Positions 17,884 through 28,191 are shown, numbered from the stretch's first letter. The stretch is 64,000 nt of DNA from Bacillus albus (GCF_001884185.1 NZ_MAOE01000033.1:1-64000); one strand, 5' to 3'. Made by a program: numbers and translations. The notes: generated by a model from the sequence alone, not told the origin.

Positions 17884-19260
17884 TTATTTCTGCACAATAG
17901 GCAACATCCCCTTCAACTCCAATAAATCATCTATTACTATATCCGCCTGAGCAAGCTCATCTTCTTGTGCAAAATCAAAATTACATCCAATCGCCATCAA
18001 GCCATTATCTTTAGCTGCATTTATATCAGATAAACGGTCGCCAACTACTGCCGCTTCTTTTATATCATATTTGTTCAAAATACTTTTTACTAAGTCGCTT
18101 TTATTAAGTGAGTTTATTTGTTCAATACTAAATGTTTCAGTAATCCATTGATCTAAATCATAATAAGATACAATTGCTCGTAAATATTCAATAAAACCAT
18201 TACTAGCAATATAAATTGAACAATTATTTTCTTTTATATATGTAAAAATTTCTTTTACGTTTGGGTATAAAGCACCTTTTCCACTCTTAATGTTTTCAAT
18301 TAGTCTTTCTAAAAAATATGCATCCGTTTGTTCTCTTATTTCAAGAGAATGATCCGGTAATAAAGCTTCCCAAACTTTCGGTAAAGGTACACCCATAATT
18401 TCACGGTATTTATCAATAGGTGTTACTGTATTCCATAATTGTAGTGATCTTAAGTGGTCAAATGTATCGTCTAACGATAATTCTAAAATTTTATCTGTTT
18501 GAAATAACGTTCCGTCCATATCAAAAATTAATGCTTGTAACATGTCATTTTCTCCTTTTGCTCTATATGTTTTACTCAGTATATTTTTCAGCATCTCAAC
18601 GATAATTTCTGAACAATAATTTGCGGCAGTTTTCGCGAAGTCATCATATGAAATTTGAGCTTCATCGTCTGCACTATCAGAAATACATCTTATAACGAGA
18701 AATGGTACGTCATTTATGTAAGCAACATGTCCTATTGCTGCACCTTCCATCTCTGTACAATACGGTGCATATTCGTCTATTAATTTCGCTTTTAATTTTA
18801 AATCTTCAACAAAACATTCACCACTTACAATTCTTCCTTCATGAACCTCCATGTGTAAATCACTACTGTTGCATGCTGTACGTGCTAACTCAACTAATTC
18901 CTTACTTGCGACAAATTCTTCTTGGAACGGGAATAAGTTTTTCATTTGAGTTTTACTTACATCATGGTGGGTAACATTCGTAGAAATAACGATATCACCA
19001 ACTTTTACATCTCGATGTAACCCTCCAGCAACACCCGTATTGATGATAGCATCTACATGAAATTTATGAATTAATGTTTGCGTACATGCGGCTGCATTTA
19101 CTTTCCCTACACCACATTTTGTAACAATTACTTCAGTTCCCATGTATTCTCCAACGTAAAAAGGCATTCCCGCAATCGTCTGTTCCTCTTGTATAGCTAG
19201 TTTTTCTAAAAGTAAGTCTATTTCAATTTGCATTGCTCCGATAATGCCGATTCTGTTCAT
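17884..19260 (-). CDS. MTA/SAH nucleosidase fused to a HAD-family phosphatase
   Basis: 458 aa in two parts. Residues 1 to about 230 are a complete MtnN-type nucleosidase (GVAGGLH, CTEMEGAAIGHV with the catalytic Glu, ISDSADDEA with the catalytic Asp), which splits methylthioadenosine and S-adenosylhomocysteine. Residues 240-458 are a complete HAD phosphatase (FDMDGTLF, ASNGF, VGDRLSDINAAKDNG). The join carries AAAGGAG eight bases before an in-frame ATG at 18543, a full internal ribosome-binding site, so the HAD half may also be made alone. It is last in a four-gene operon with a kinase, a TagA-type glycosyltransferase and an M3 peptidase. Confidence 0.9.
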   Translation of the reverse strand: MNRIGIIGAMQIEIDLLLEKLAIQEEQTIAGMPFYVGEYMGTEVIVTKCGVGKVNAAACTQTLIHKFHVDAIINTGVAGGLHRDVKVGDIVISTNVTHHDVSKTQMKNLFPFQEEFVASKELVELARTACNSSDLHMEVHEGRIVSGECFVEDLKLKAKLIDEYAPYCTEMEGAAIGHVAYINDVPFLVIRCISDSADDEAQISYDDFAKTAANYCSEIIVEMLKNILSKTYRAKGENDMLQALIFDMDGTLFQTDKILELSLDDTFDHLRSLQLWNTVTPIDKYREIMGVPLPKVWEALLPDHSLEIREQTDAYFLERLIENIKSGKGALYPNVKEIFTYIKENNCSIYIASNGFIEYLRAIVSYYDLDQWITETFSIEQINSLNKSDLVKSILNKYDIKEAAVVGDRLSDINAAKDNGLMAIGCNFDFAQEDELAQADIVIDDLLELKGMLPIVQK

Positions 19261-19280
19261 GGATGTTGTCTCCTTTTTTC

Positions 19281-20279
19281 TTATAAGTCTGCCAATATAT
19301 TATGTAATGCACTATAATTTTCAGCTATCCAATTCATTTCATCCGCAAAACGTGAAGGTGGTACACTATGCTGATCCATATTGGCATGAATCCACCATGT
19401 ACTCTCCATATACCAAAGCATTTGAATTGCCCGAACAATACTCCCTACTGGAAAGTCTAATTTATTACGGTATCCCGCTAAAAATGATGCAACAAGACTC
19501 TTATTTAATACTCCATCATGTAAGGCACAAGATATAACCGCACGCCCAATGTCTAACTCTACATAATCATAATCCATACGATCAAAATCTAGAATTGCTG
19601 AGACTTCATCGTTATGGAATAAGAAATTATCTACCCATAGATCACGGTGCACCCATCCTTTTTTACTACTATAAAATTGATCTATATGTACTAATTGTGT
19701 TGCTTCTTGCTGTAATTTTATATGGGAGAGAATATGTTCTTTTCCTAACTGCTCTGCATCTTTTCTTTTATCTTCCCAATGTTTCAACCTTTCCTCTTTA
19801 GTTGGTGGAACAAATTTAGGTTTTTCTCCTTCTATTAAAGAGCCATCATTTAACAAATTATGCATTTGACCTATTGTCTTACCAAGAGAGTAGATTTCCT
19901 TTTCATTAACTTTTCCAGGTGAGATTAGATTACCTTCTTTATGTTCTAAAACTATAAATCTTTCATTATTTTTTGATATATGCATTACATTATTTTTATA
20001 AGTTAAAAGCTTTGGACAACTTACACCATTATTATGTAGTCTTTGTTGTTGATGTAACGCTTGTATTAAAAGTTCCGGGTTATACATTTTGTATCGTTCT
20101 TTATTATATTGCTTTAATACAAAAGATCCTGCATCCGTTTCGAGTTTCCACTTTAAATTTAGCCAACCACGATGAATAGGTATTGCATTTCGAATTTTAA
20201 ACTTAAATAAAGACTCACACTCTACTTTCAGCTCTTGAAAAATTTTTTTAGCTTTTTCATTAGATAACGGCTCTATCAT
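19281..20279 (-). CDS. aminoglycoside phosphotransferase (APH)-type kinase
   Basis: 332 aa, protein-kinase-like fold. Catalytic loop HRDLWVDNFL (about 215) with Asp and Asn, and metal-binding ILDFDRMDYD. N-lobe Lys lies in SFVLKQYNKE. This group includes spore-coat CotS, choline, homoserine and methylthioribose kinases. Because the next gene encodes an MTA/SAH nucleosidase, a methylthioribose or other small-alcohol kinase role is a fair guess but is not proven. It is spaced 15 bp from the upstream and 20 bp from the downstream gene. Confidence 0.8.
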   Translation of the reverse strand: MIEPLSNEKAKKIFQELKVECESLFKFKIRNAIPIHRGWLNLKWKLETDAGSFVLKQYNKERYKMYNPELLIQALHQQQRLHNNGVSCPKLLTYKNNVMHISKNNERFIVLEHKEGNLISPGKVNEKEIYSLGKTIGQMHNLLNDGSLIEGEKPKFVPPTKEERLKHWEDKRKDAEQLGKEHILSHIKLQQEATQLVHIDQFYSSKKGWVHRDLWVDNFLFHNDEVSAILDFDRMDYDYVELDIGRAVISCALHDGVLNKSLVASFLAGYRNKLDFPVGSIVRAIQMLWYMESTWWIHANMDQHSVPPSRFADEMNWIAENYSALHNILADL

Positions 20280-20294
20280 CTTGTTTATCCTTTC

Positions 20295-21047
20295 TTAACT
20301 TGGTGTTCCTTTCATCCTCTCTACCATAACTGAAATTAAAAATTTAGGAAGTACAAGTTGTCTCTTTAACCGTTTCGGCTGTGAAAGTAACCTATACAGC
20401 CATTCAGTTCCAGTATCCCTCATAATTTTGGGTGCTCTTTTTACAGTACCAGATATTATATCAATCATGCCTCCGATACCAATAGATAGCGGAATGTTTA
20501 ATGTTTGCATGTTTTCATAGATGAATTCTTCTTGTTTTGGTGAACCTAGTCCTACTAGTAGTAAGTGCGGCTTAAAGTGCTTAATTTTTATTTTTACTTC
20601 TTCTATTTCTTCACCATTTATAAAACCATGTTGTCCTTTAAACTGTGCTCCTGGGAACTGCTCATTTAATTTTTTTAGTGCCTTTTTATTACTTTCTGGC
20701 GCAGCTCCAAACAGAAAGACACGATATTCATTGTCATTACAATGCTTTATTAACTCATGAGTAATATCTGCCCCAGTAACACGTTCTTTCAAAGTTCCTT
20801 TTAATATTTTCGATCCTATTATGACGCCAATCCCATCCGCTGTTATTAGATCCGCAGATAGTAACATTTTTTTAAACTGCTTTGATTTTTCTGTATTTTC
20901 CTTTGCAGACATAACAATTTCAGGATTTGCAGTTACTACAAATCTTGGTTTCTCTTGTTGTTCATGTAGCCAACCTTTTAATAAACATATAGCTTTTTCA
21001 TATTCTAAAGTTGAAAAAGGGATTCCCTTTATAAGTTGGTGATTCAC
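20295..21047 (-). CDS. WecG/TagA/CpsF family glycosyltransferase
   Basis: 250 aa. Family motifs present are VVTANPEIV, TADGIG (catalytic Asp), VFLFGAAPES, GLGSPKQEEF and GIGGMIDIISGTVKRAP. These enzymes (GT26) add ManNAc or similar sugars to a lipid-linked acceptor at the start of teichoic-acid or polysaccharide linkage units. Start is GTG behind AGGAGAG, 12 bp after the M3 peptidase gene. No other wall-polymer gene is nearby, which is unusual for this family. The C-terminal membrane-targeting appendage (WLYRLLSQPKRLKRQ) is present. Confidence 0.88.
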   Translation of the reverse strand: MNHQLIKGIPFSTLEYEKAICLLKGWLHEQQEKPRFVVTANPEIVMSAKENTEKSKQFKKMLLSADLITADGIGVIIGSKILKGTLKERVTGADITHELIKHCNDNEYRVFLFGAAPESNKKALKKLNEQFPGAQFKGQHGFINGEEIEEVKIKIKHFKPHLLLVGLGSPKQEEFIYENMQTLNIPLSIGIGGMIDIISGTVKRAPKIMRDTGTEWLYRLLSQPKRLKRQLVLPKFLISVMVERMKGTPS

Positions 21048-21059
21048 TATACTCTCTCC

Positions 21060-22643
21060 TTACATAAGTCTCAAATATTCATCAATATCTTTAGAAATTT
21101 GTCTAAAAGCTTTATCCCAAAATGCATAGCTTGTTATATCTATTTCAAAATATTTTTTCATAAGCTCTTCCACTGGAGCTTTTCCTGTTTCTCGTAAAAA
21201 CTTTTTATATTTCGAATGAAAAGTACTTTTACTTTCTTGAGCTATTTCTAATAAACTAAAACTAGCTAAATATCCAAATGTGTATGGATAATTATAAAAT
21301 GGAACATCTGCTATATAAAACTGAACATATTTCATCCAAACAAATGGCTGATATTCTAATAATGCATTCCCGTATGCTTGTTCTTGCGATGCAATACATA
21401 ATTTCTCGATTTCATCAGCACTTAAAGGGCTCTCTTTACATTTTTCATAAAAGTTCTTCTCAAATTCAAATGATGATCGTATTGCCATTACATAATTAAA
21501 ACAGTTCCTTATTTTCCAACTAAGCACTGACTTTTTCATATCTATACAATCTGTTGTTTGAATTAGATAGTTTAAGAGTACCGTTTCAAAGAAAATAGAC
21601 GCTGATTCAGCTGTACTCATTGGCAAATAATCATCTAAAAAAGAAGTAGATTGTTCAAAGCTCATATTATAAAAATGCCAAGCATGTCCTAGTTCATGTG
21701 CAAGTACTCTTACACTATCAATACTTCCATCATAACGCATCGAAATTCGCGATTCTTTCTCACTGAAGAAAGGAGCGCAAAACCCACCTGGTGCTTTATT
21801 ATCTCTCGGCTCCGCATCTACCCATCCATTCTCTATTGCATTCCGTGCAAATTCTGCTAATTCTTTATCTATATTTGCAAACGCATCGTATATGTTTTGA
21901 ACCGCTTCTGAAAAAGGGATATGAATCTCATCATTTTCCTTTACGGTCATAAGTTCATGCCATGTAATTGAAGCTTCTTCCTTCTTATACACGTTTACAA
22001 TACTCGCTAATTTATCAAGGTTTTCTTCTGCCACATTCCACATTTGTAATAATACAGTTTCAGAAATGCCATTCGCATGTAAAGATTGAGTTAAAATATC
22101 TATGTCTTCTAATTCATTACTCTTTGTATTACGTAATCTCCCTATTTGATTCAATACAGTAGCAAAGATTTCTTTTTCCTTATGTAAGGCATTTGTTAAT
22201 AACTCGAATACTTCTACTCTTTCCTTTTTATTATTACTATGCATTGCAATATTATTTGCTTGGCCAAATGATATTTGCTTATTATTGTGCTCTATTTCTA
22301 TCTTATTTCTTAATTGTATGTACATATTTTCCCATGCGTTAAGTTCATCTTTTAATAACTTAGTATTATCAGAAGCTTTCACTTCACTTTGTTGTATTAC
22401 TTGCTGCACTTCTCCTTTCAAATCTTTTACTGCCGTAGCCAATATAGTAAGATTAGATGAAACACTTTCTTCAGCCGATCGGCAATACAAATAGTATTCT
22501 GCTTTTTCAATAGCTTGTATAAGTTTTGAAAGGCCCCCCACATCTGTTCTCTCATAATATTGTTCTTTCAATTCCAATATTGGAGTTAGAATATCCTCAA
22601 CCGGATACAATCGATCTAAATCCCACCTAGCAATTTCATGCAT
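21060..22643 (-). CDS. M3-family oligoendopeptidase
   Basis: 527 aa with the zinc motif HELGH at residues 316-320 and the third ligand region ESASIFFE some 25 residues later. It is a cytoplasmic thimet/PepF-type oligopeptidase, at the shorter end of the family. First gene of the four-gene operon; the ribosome-binding site is AGGAGG. It could feed amino acids from small peptides; link with the glycosyltransferase and kinase downstream is unexplained. Confidence 0.88.
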   Translation of the reverse strand: MHEIARWDLDRLYPVEDILTPILELKEQYYERTDVGGLSKLIQAIEKAEYYLYCRSAEESVSSNLTILATAVKDLKGEVQQVIQQSEVKASDNTKLLKDELNAWENMYIQLRNKIEIEHNNKQISFGQANNIAMHSNNKKERVEVFELLTNALHKEKEIFATVLNQIGRLRNTKSNELEDIDILTQSLHANGISETVLLQMWNVAEENLDKLASIVNVYKKEEASITWHELMTVKENDEIHIPFSEAVQNIYDAFANIDKELAEFARNAIENGWVDAEPRDNKAPGGFCAPFFSEKESRISMRYDGSIDSVRVLAHELGHAWHFYNMSFEQSTSFLDDYLPMSTAESASIFFETVLLNYLIQTTDCIDMKKSVLSWKIRNCFNYVMAIRSSFEFEKNFYEKCKESPLSADEIEKLCIASQEQAYGNALLEYQPFVWMKYVQFYIADVPFYNYPYTFGYLASFSLLEIAQESKSTFHSKYKKFLRETGKAPVEELMKKYFEIDITSYAFWDKAFRQISKDIDEYLRLM

Positions 22644-22759
22644 TTTTATAGCCGCCTCCTATTTTTACAAATAGTTACAGATATTTCTCCCCTCACAATT
22701 ATAAACGAAATGTAAAAATTTTAATATCTTTTAATATTTAGATTTCTATAAACGAATTC

Positions 22760-24028
22760 TTATTTATATTCTTTTCTTACGCTACTGAAACGCACATAAC
22801 ATAAACATATCAATGCTACGGCTACTGGAATCAGTATCACTCCTCCAATAAAAGGATAAACAACTACACAACATGCAAAAGCTACTATAGAAAAAATTTT
22901 ACCTAACTTATTCTTTATTAATTTCATCCCAGCCGCAGTACCGACTATATATGTAACAATTCCTAACGAATTCGGTATTAAAACAATTTTATCTATGCTA
23001 ATATGGAAAACGAAACTTATTAACAAACCTATTATTGTAATAAAACTTACAACTTTTACTGCATTTGTTGGTGTTTCTCTTTTTTTATTAATATGCGCTA
23101 AATAATGCGGTGCAACTTCTCCTTTTCCTAGTGAATAACCTAAGCGCCCCATACTTGCGATAAATGCATTTGTTGTCCCTAAACAAATGATAAAAGCTAC
23201 AAATACAATTATCCATGCAAATTGGTCGCCTAATGCTTGCTTCATTACAAGCACAAGAGCTGTAGTATTATCAGCATTGATATAATAAGATTTCGTTCCA
23301 ATTACTGATAATGCAATACCTATATATAAAACTCCAATAATAACAATTGCAAATCCCGTAGATAAAATAATATTTCTTTTTCTAGGTGATTTAAATTCAG
23401 GAGCCAAACTTGCAATAGCTTCCCACCCGAAAAAAGACCAAAAAATTAATAATGATGCTTTTATGATTGGGTTTATTTCTTGCATAGAAATATGTACGTT
23501 TATATTTTTCATTTTAATATAAGGTAGTGAACTAATAATTGTTCCAATTAAAATAAAGAAAGTTAATACACCAATACATACTTGAAACCACCCACTCATT
23601 TTTAAGCCATATAAATTGAAACCAATTGAAATACTTAAAATAATAAGCGCTATAACGTAAGAAAAATATGATGATAAATCAAACACTCTCACTATATACA
23701 TTCCACCAGTCATTGAGACAACAATTTGCCCAACACTACCCGCAATAAAAAAACACCATCCTATCATAGCACCTATATTTTTACCGAAAGCTTTTTCTGC
23801 AAAAGTAGCTATTCCACCAGCACTTGGATGCTCAATGGATAAAAATGCGAATGTGAATGCAAGTGGAATACTAAGTGATATCATAATAAGCCAAGAAACA
23901 ATTGCATTCCCCTCTGCTACACTCGCTGTCATACCAGGTAATATAAGAATTCCTGATCCTAGAACCCCTCCGACGTATAAGGCTGTTCCCTTTTTAATAG
24001 AAATTGTTTCACTAAAATGATTAGACAT
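22760..24028 (-). CDS. amino-acid permease (APC superfamily)
   Basis: 422 aa with about 12 membrane segments. The first segment carries the APC signature GTALYVGGVLGSGILILPG. The start ATG at 24028 follows GGAGG. An Lrp-family regulator is divergently transcribed 140 bp away, as is common for amino-acid transporters. Substrate cannot be read from the sequence. Confidence 0.85.
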   Translation of the reverse strand: MSNHFSETISIKKGTALYVGGVLGSGILILPGMTASVAEGNAIVSWLIMISLSIPLAFTFAFLSIEHPSAGGIATFAEKAFGKNIGAMIGWCFFIAGSVGQIVVSMTGGMYIVRVFDLSSYFSYVIALIILSISIGFNLYGLKMSGWFQVCIGVLTFFILIGTIISSLPYIKMKNINVHISMQEINPIIKASLLIFWSFFGWEAIASLAPEFKSPRKRNIILSTGFAIVIIGVLYIGIALSVIGTKSYYINADNTTALVLVMKQALGDQFAWIIVFVAFIICLGTTNAFIASMGRLGYSLGKGEVAPHYLAHINKKRETPTNAVKVVSFITIIGLLISFVFHISIDKIVLIPNSLGIVTYIVGTAAGMKLIKNKLGKIFSIVAFACCVVVYPFIGGVILIPVAVALICLCYVRFSSVRKEYK

Positions 24029-24170
24029 TACATGCACCTCCATTTATATTTTAATTATAGAAAGTTATCATTCTATTCAATATACAAAAGTGTATGTAAT
24101 TTAACATTAGATTTTATATTATGTATTCATTTCAGAAATTTACTTTCAATTTTGCAAAGGAGCATAATTC

Positions 24171-24605
24171 ATGGATGAAATTGACAAGAAAATTACGTTA
24201 TTACTACAAGAAGATGCCAGAATGACAATTACAGAAATGACTGAGCACTTACACCTCAGCCGCCTTAGTGTTACAGAAAGACTAAAGAGATTACAAGATA
24301 CTGGAATAATTGAGAAATATACCGCTCGGATATCATTAGATGCAGTTGGAAAATCAATTCAAGCATTTTTAAGAATTGAAAACTTAAAGATTCCTTGTAA
24401 AAAATTTGAGGAGAAAATTTACGAAGAATATAGAATACTCGAATGTCATCGAGTAACAGGTGAAAGTAGCTATTACTTAAAAGTAGCGGTTAACTCTATG
24501 AAAGAATTAGAGGAATTAATTGATATTGTTATACCATTTGGAACAGTTAAAACTTCTATGATTTTATCTTCACCAATACCATATCGACCGGTAATTATAG
24601 AATAG
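24171..24605 (+). CDS. Lrp/AsnC family transcriptional regulator
   Basis: 144 aa. N-terminal helix-turn-helix (ALTEDARMTITEM-like EDARMTITEM, then RLSVTERLKRLQDTGII) and a C-terminal RAM ligand-binding domain with the CHRVTGESSYYLKVAV motif. It probably senses an amino acid and controls the divergent permease. Start is ATG after AAAGGAG. Confidence 0.9.
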   Translation: MDEIDKKITLLLQEDARMTITEMTEHLHLSRLSVTERLKRLQDTGIIEKYTARISLDAVGKSIQAFLRIENLKIPCKKFEEKIYEEYRILECHRVTGESSYYLKVAVNSMKELEELIDIVIPFGTVKTSMILSSPIPYRPVIIE

Positions 24606-24611
24606 CAATAA

Positions 24612-24661
24612 AAAAGGTTATCCAAAAAGTATAAAATATCCTACTCTTTTGGATAACCCTT
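24612..24661. terminator. bidirectional terminator
   Basis: AAAAGGTTATCCAAAA pairs with TTTTGGATAACCCT between convergent genes. Confidence 0.75.
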
Positions 24662-24693
24662 TACAATTCATAAGAATTTTTTGGTAAACTTCA

Positions 24694-25964
24694 TTATAAA
24701 TCCATTTTATTTTCAGCTGATATTTTAAAATACTTCGCAGATAATTTATAAGAGCGATTTTCATTATAAAAATTACCTAATTCATATGATAATTCAGCAA
24801 CTAAGCGATATTGCTTTTTTTCTACCCCTACTTCAACTGCTTTTTGCATATTTTTCTCATATTCAAAATAATCGCCACGTATTTTGAATACTTTAGCTTT
24901 CAGACCATATAGTTGGACATGTGCAACTGGTACATCATAAATCGATAAAAAATGAAATGCTTCATTCATAACTTTATTAACATTTTTCCAATCTTTAAGT
25001 TCTATGTAAATCTCCAACATGTTTCGTAACGCATATACTTTTTGATCTTTCTCTGATAAAAATTCACTTAATTCCAAAGTTTTTTCGTAGTATTTAATAG
25101 CATTCGTATAGTCTTTCAAACCTTGATAAATTTTCCCATAATCATAAGAAATTACAGGTAAATACTTTGAATCACCATTAATAGCTAAACTATTTTCTAC
25201 TTGCTGTAAAATTTCAAGTGCCCTTTCATATAACTCATCTATAATATACAGTACTGCAAGCATTAAAAGTGTATTTACTACATTTTTCTGCATACCATTT
25301 TCTCTGTATATGTTGTAAGCTTTTAAGGCATACAAACGACTAATACTTTTATCTTTATAAAGTTCCTTATATACATGACATAAATTATAGTATATATGAC
25401 CGTGTTGTTCAGTTTCTTCTGCACCAAGTAAACTCTCAGCCTGTACATAAATATCATGAGCAGCACTGTAGTCTTGTTTATTATAAAAATATAAACCTCG
25501 AGCTTTAAATAATAAATATAATCTTCAAGATCTTGCGTTTCGACCTGACTTGGTATCATTAGCGAAGCTTGATCTATAAGCGACTTCACATATAACATAT
25601 TTTTTTGCCGGGCATGATAGTATATAAGTACACCATATCCCTTTAGTAATAAAGGAATTGAATCCACTTCACGAACATATAATTCTAACAAAGATAAGTC
25701 AGCTTCTGTAATACTTTTATCTTTTTTATATTTATTACATATTTTAAAAATAGTAATCTTTATTTCCTCATAATTTCCATTTATAAGATAATAGCTATCT
25801 ACATCTAACTTCTTAGAAACTTTTTTTATAAAAGAAGATGACGGTTTTATTTTTCCACTTTCTATTCTACTTAAATATGTTATTGAACATATTTCTGATA
25901 CGAGCTCCCTCTGTGATAACCCTTTATGCATTCGAACATGGCGAATACGTTCCCCTATTTCCAT
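24694..25964 (-). pseudogene. frameshifted RRNPP-type (HTH + TPR) regulator
   Basis: The first part encodes an XRE helix-turn-helix (residues about 5-60, SQRELVSEICSITYLSRIESG) followed by TPR helices; the second part continues with five or more TPR units in another frame. The frame changes near 25505-25522: upstream reads EDYIYY, downstream reads LLFKARGLYFYNK, and the second frame is open from there to the stop. A loss of four bases in the repeated ATTT/TTAT stretch (or another small lesion) explains it. The repaired length, about 424 aa, matches NprR-type quorum-sensing regulators rather than the 285-aa PlcR. No peptide gene follows. Confidence 0.85.
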
Positions 25965-26426
25965 CTTTCTACTCTCCTTGTTTAATCATTTCATATTTTT
26001 TACTAAATAAGCATTATGTATCGCTTAATCTTTCATACTAAATAAAATGTACAATTTCACAAATGTAAAAAAATGTATCAACCATTTTAATTTTACATTC
26101 ATACTATAATTATTTCTAGATACCTTGTTAAATTTAATGGTTAAAAATTGGTTTTTTTGTTCATTTTTTTCATACAATTTTACTACTTGCTATTAACAAA
26201 GACAGAGTCATATACTTGAATTACGATAAACTTAATGAAAAGGATTTAACTACATGTAAACTATTATTATTCATTTAAATAGTTTTAGTTCATTACATTT
26301 ATCTAGTAGATAGAAGATATCTATTGTAAATAAAAAAATCAAATAAATTTAATAGATGAATTATTAATATCAAATCCTAGAAATTAGTTTGTCAAATTAT
26401 TTAATAAAAACGAAAGGATGATACAC
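25965..26426. other. non-coding stretch
   Basis: AT-rich sequence between divergent genes (the broken regulator and a small membrane protein). No ORF or strong palindrome was recognised. Confidence 0.4.
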
Positions 26427-26630
26427 ATGTTTGTAAGACTTAAAGATGAATCTTCACGAAAAATAGTAAGATATGTTGGAGGCGCTGCTTTACTTTTAAT
26501 ATTCGCTTCTTTCATTTATCAGTGGAAAAACGACTTAGTAATTGATCAAACTGAACGATTCGGCTTTGGACTAGCGATTATCACTTTCCTATCTACCTTC
26601 TTACCTTTTAAAGAGAAAGCTAATAAATAA
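26427..26630 (+). CDS. small membrane protein (67 aa)
   Basis: Start ATG at 26427 is nine bases behind AAAGG. Two hydrophobic segments, about 16-34 and 48-60, separated by a short charged loop, and a basic C-terminal tail (FKEKANK). No family recognised. Confidence 0.6.
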   Translation: MFVRLKDESSRKIVRYVGGAALLLIFASFIYQWKNDLVIDQTERFGFGLAIITFLSTFLPFKEKANK

Positions 26631-26651
26631 TTACATATAAATGAGATTAAA

Positions 26652-26679
26652 AAAGGATTGATCAAAAGATCAATCCTTT
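26652..26679. terminator. bidirectional terminator
   Basis: AAAGGATTGATC-AAAA-GATCAATCCTTT between convergent genes. Confidence 0.8.
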
Positions 26680-27538
26680 ACTCTACTTCATTTAAGAAAA
26701 ATAGCGTTATAACGCCAGGTCCTGTATGTGCTCCGATTGCTGCACCAATTGTATTTACGATAAATACTTCACAGCCAAATCTTTCTGTAATTAATGCTTT
26801 TAATGCTTCAGCTGTTTCTAAGTCATCGCCATGAGTCATACCAATTGTTTGACCTTTGAGCTCTTTTCCGCATTCTTCCATAATATCAACGATACGGCTC
26901 AGTACTTTCTTTTTCCCTCGTACTTTTTCAAGTGGTACAAGTTTTCCTTCTTCCACGTTTAAGATCGGCTTAATGTTTAGTAAACCACCGATAAATCCTG
27001 CGACTTTACTTAAACGTCCACCTCTAACAAGGTACTGTAAGTCAGCTACAGTGAAGATATGTTCCATATGGTTCATTAGAAAATCAACACGTTTTAAAAT
27101 ATCTTCTTTTGATGCGCCGTCTTTCGCCATTTTAGCAGCTTCTAAAACAACAAGCCCTTGACCAAGCGAAGCACATTTCGTATCAATAATTTCTAAATCT
27201 AAGTTAGCATATGTTTCTTTTACTTCCTCTTTAATGAGAACTGATGATTGATATGTACCAGATAGTTCAGATGAAAAAGCTAAATATATACAAGGATTAC
27301 CTTCTTTTGCATAAGAAACAAATTTCTCTTGGAAAGTTTCAAGGGAAGGCAATGACGTTCTATAAACAGCGCCTTCTCTCATGTTTTGCAATAATGTAAC
27401 TGACTCTAATGTTACTCCATCTAAATACTCTGTTTCTGCTTCATCATAAACACGGAGTGGAATTAAATCAATATCATATGCTTGCAGCAATTCTACCGGT
27501 AAATCCGCCGCACTATCCGTAATGATTTTAACACCCAT
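26678..27538 (-). CDS. DegV family fatty-acid-binding protein
   Basis: 286 aa. Typical DegV blocks: ITDSAADLP at the N-terminus, YRTSLPS, FSSELSGTYQSS, and IGAAIGAHTGPG at the C-terminus. In firmicutes, DegV proteins bind fatty acids and present them to a fatty-acid kinase (FakA). Monocistronic. Confidence 0.92.
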   Translation of the reverse strand: MGVKIITDSAADLPVELLQAYDIDLIPLRVYDEAETEYLDGVTLESVTLLQNMREGAVYRTSLPSLETFQEKFVSYAKEGNPCIYLAFSSELSGTYQSSVLIKEEVKETYANLDLEIIDTKCASLGQGLVVLEAAKMAKDGASKEDILKRVDFLMNHMEHIFTVADLQYLVRGGRLSKVAGFIGGLLNIKPILNVEEGKLVPLEKVRGKKKVLSRIVDIMEECGKELKGQTIGMTHGDDLETAEALKALITERFGCEVFIVNTIGAAIGAHTGPGVITLFFLNEVE

Positions 27539-27750
27539 TTTTAAACCTCTATTCTGTTATAAATATAAAATAATAAAATAAAAATAGTACTTTTAAATTA
27601 TATACGTAAAACTTAAATGAAGAAAGGAAAAGACTTTATATTGTATGCACTATTCTTCAAAACTTGAACTGTTATTAAAATCATCTAAATTTAACCGCTT
27701 TACATTCTGTATAATAAAAATATATCGAATTTTCCAAAGGAGTGATACAA

Positions 27751-28191
27751 ATGAGTATTCAACTAGCCACCTCTAATGATTTAGAATGGGTTAATAAACA
27801 ATATGACGCTATAGGATTTGTACGAAGTGATTTAAATCGAGATATGGTGGCAATCATTACATACGACAATGCTTATGCAGGTGTTGGTCGATTAGTCCAA
27901 ATAGATGAAGGTACTATTGAAATGGGTGGAATTTTTATTCTCCCTAAATTTAGAGGTCTACAATTAGCTAGGAAACTTGTTTCATTCTTAGTACAGACTG
28001 CGAAAGCATTAGAAATACAAAGCGTATTTTGTATTCCTTTTGAAGAACTAGAAAGTTTTTATAAAACATATGGCTTTATTGAAGTTGATATGAAGAAAGA
28101 AGTTGTCCATCCAATTATTCTAAAAAAATATAATTGGTGCTTAGAAAATTATGATAAACATGTATTACTATTCAAATTGAGAGTCTTGTAA
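27751..28191 (+). CDS. GNAT family N-acetyltransferase
   Basis: 146 aa from the ATG at 27751, which has AAAGGAG in front. The acetyl-CoA motif is IFILPKFRGLQLARKLV and the C-terminal block is FYKTYGF. Substrate unknown. Confidence 0.75.
   Translation: MSIQLATSNDLEWVNKQYDAIGFVRSDLNRDMVAIITYDNAYAGVGRLVQIDEGTIEMGGIFILPKFRGLQLARKLVSFLVQTAKALEIQSVFCIPFEELESFYKTYGFIEVDMKKEVVHPIILKKYNWCLENYDKHVLLFKLRVL

Noticed and set aside
24606-24693. Phr/NprX-like signal peptide gene downstream of the RRNPP regulator
   Set aside because: The 88-bp gap is filled by a terminator hairpin; no ORF with a signal sequence found.
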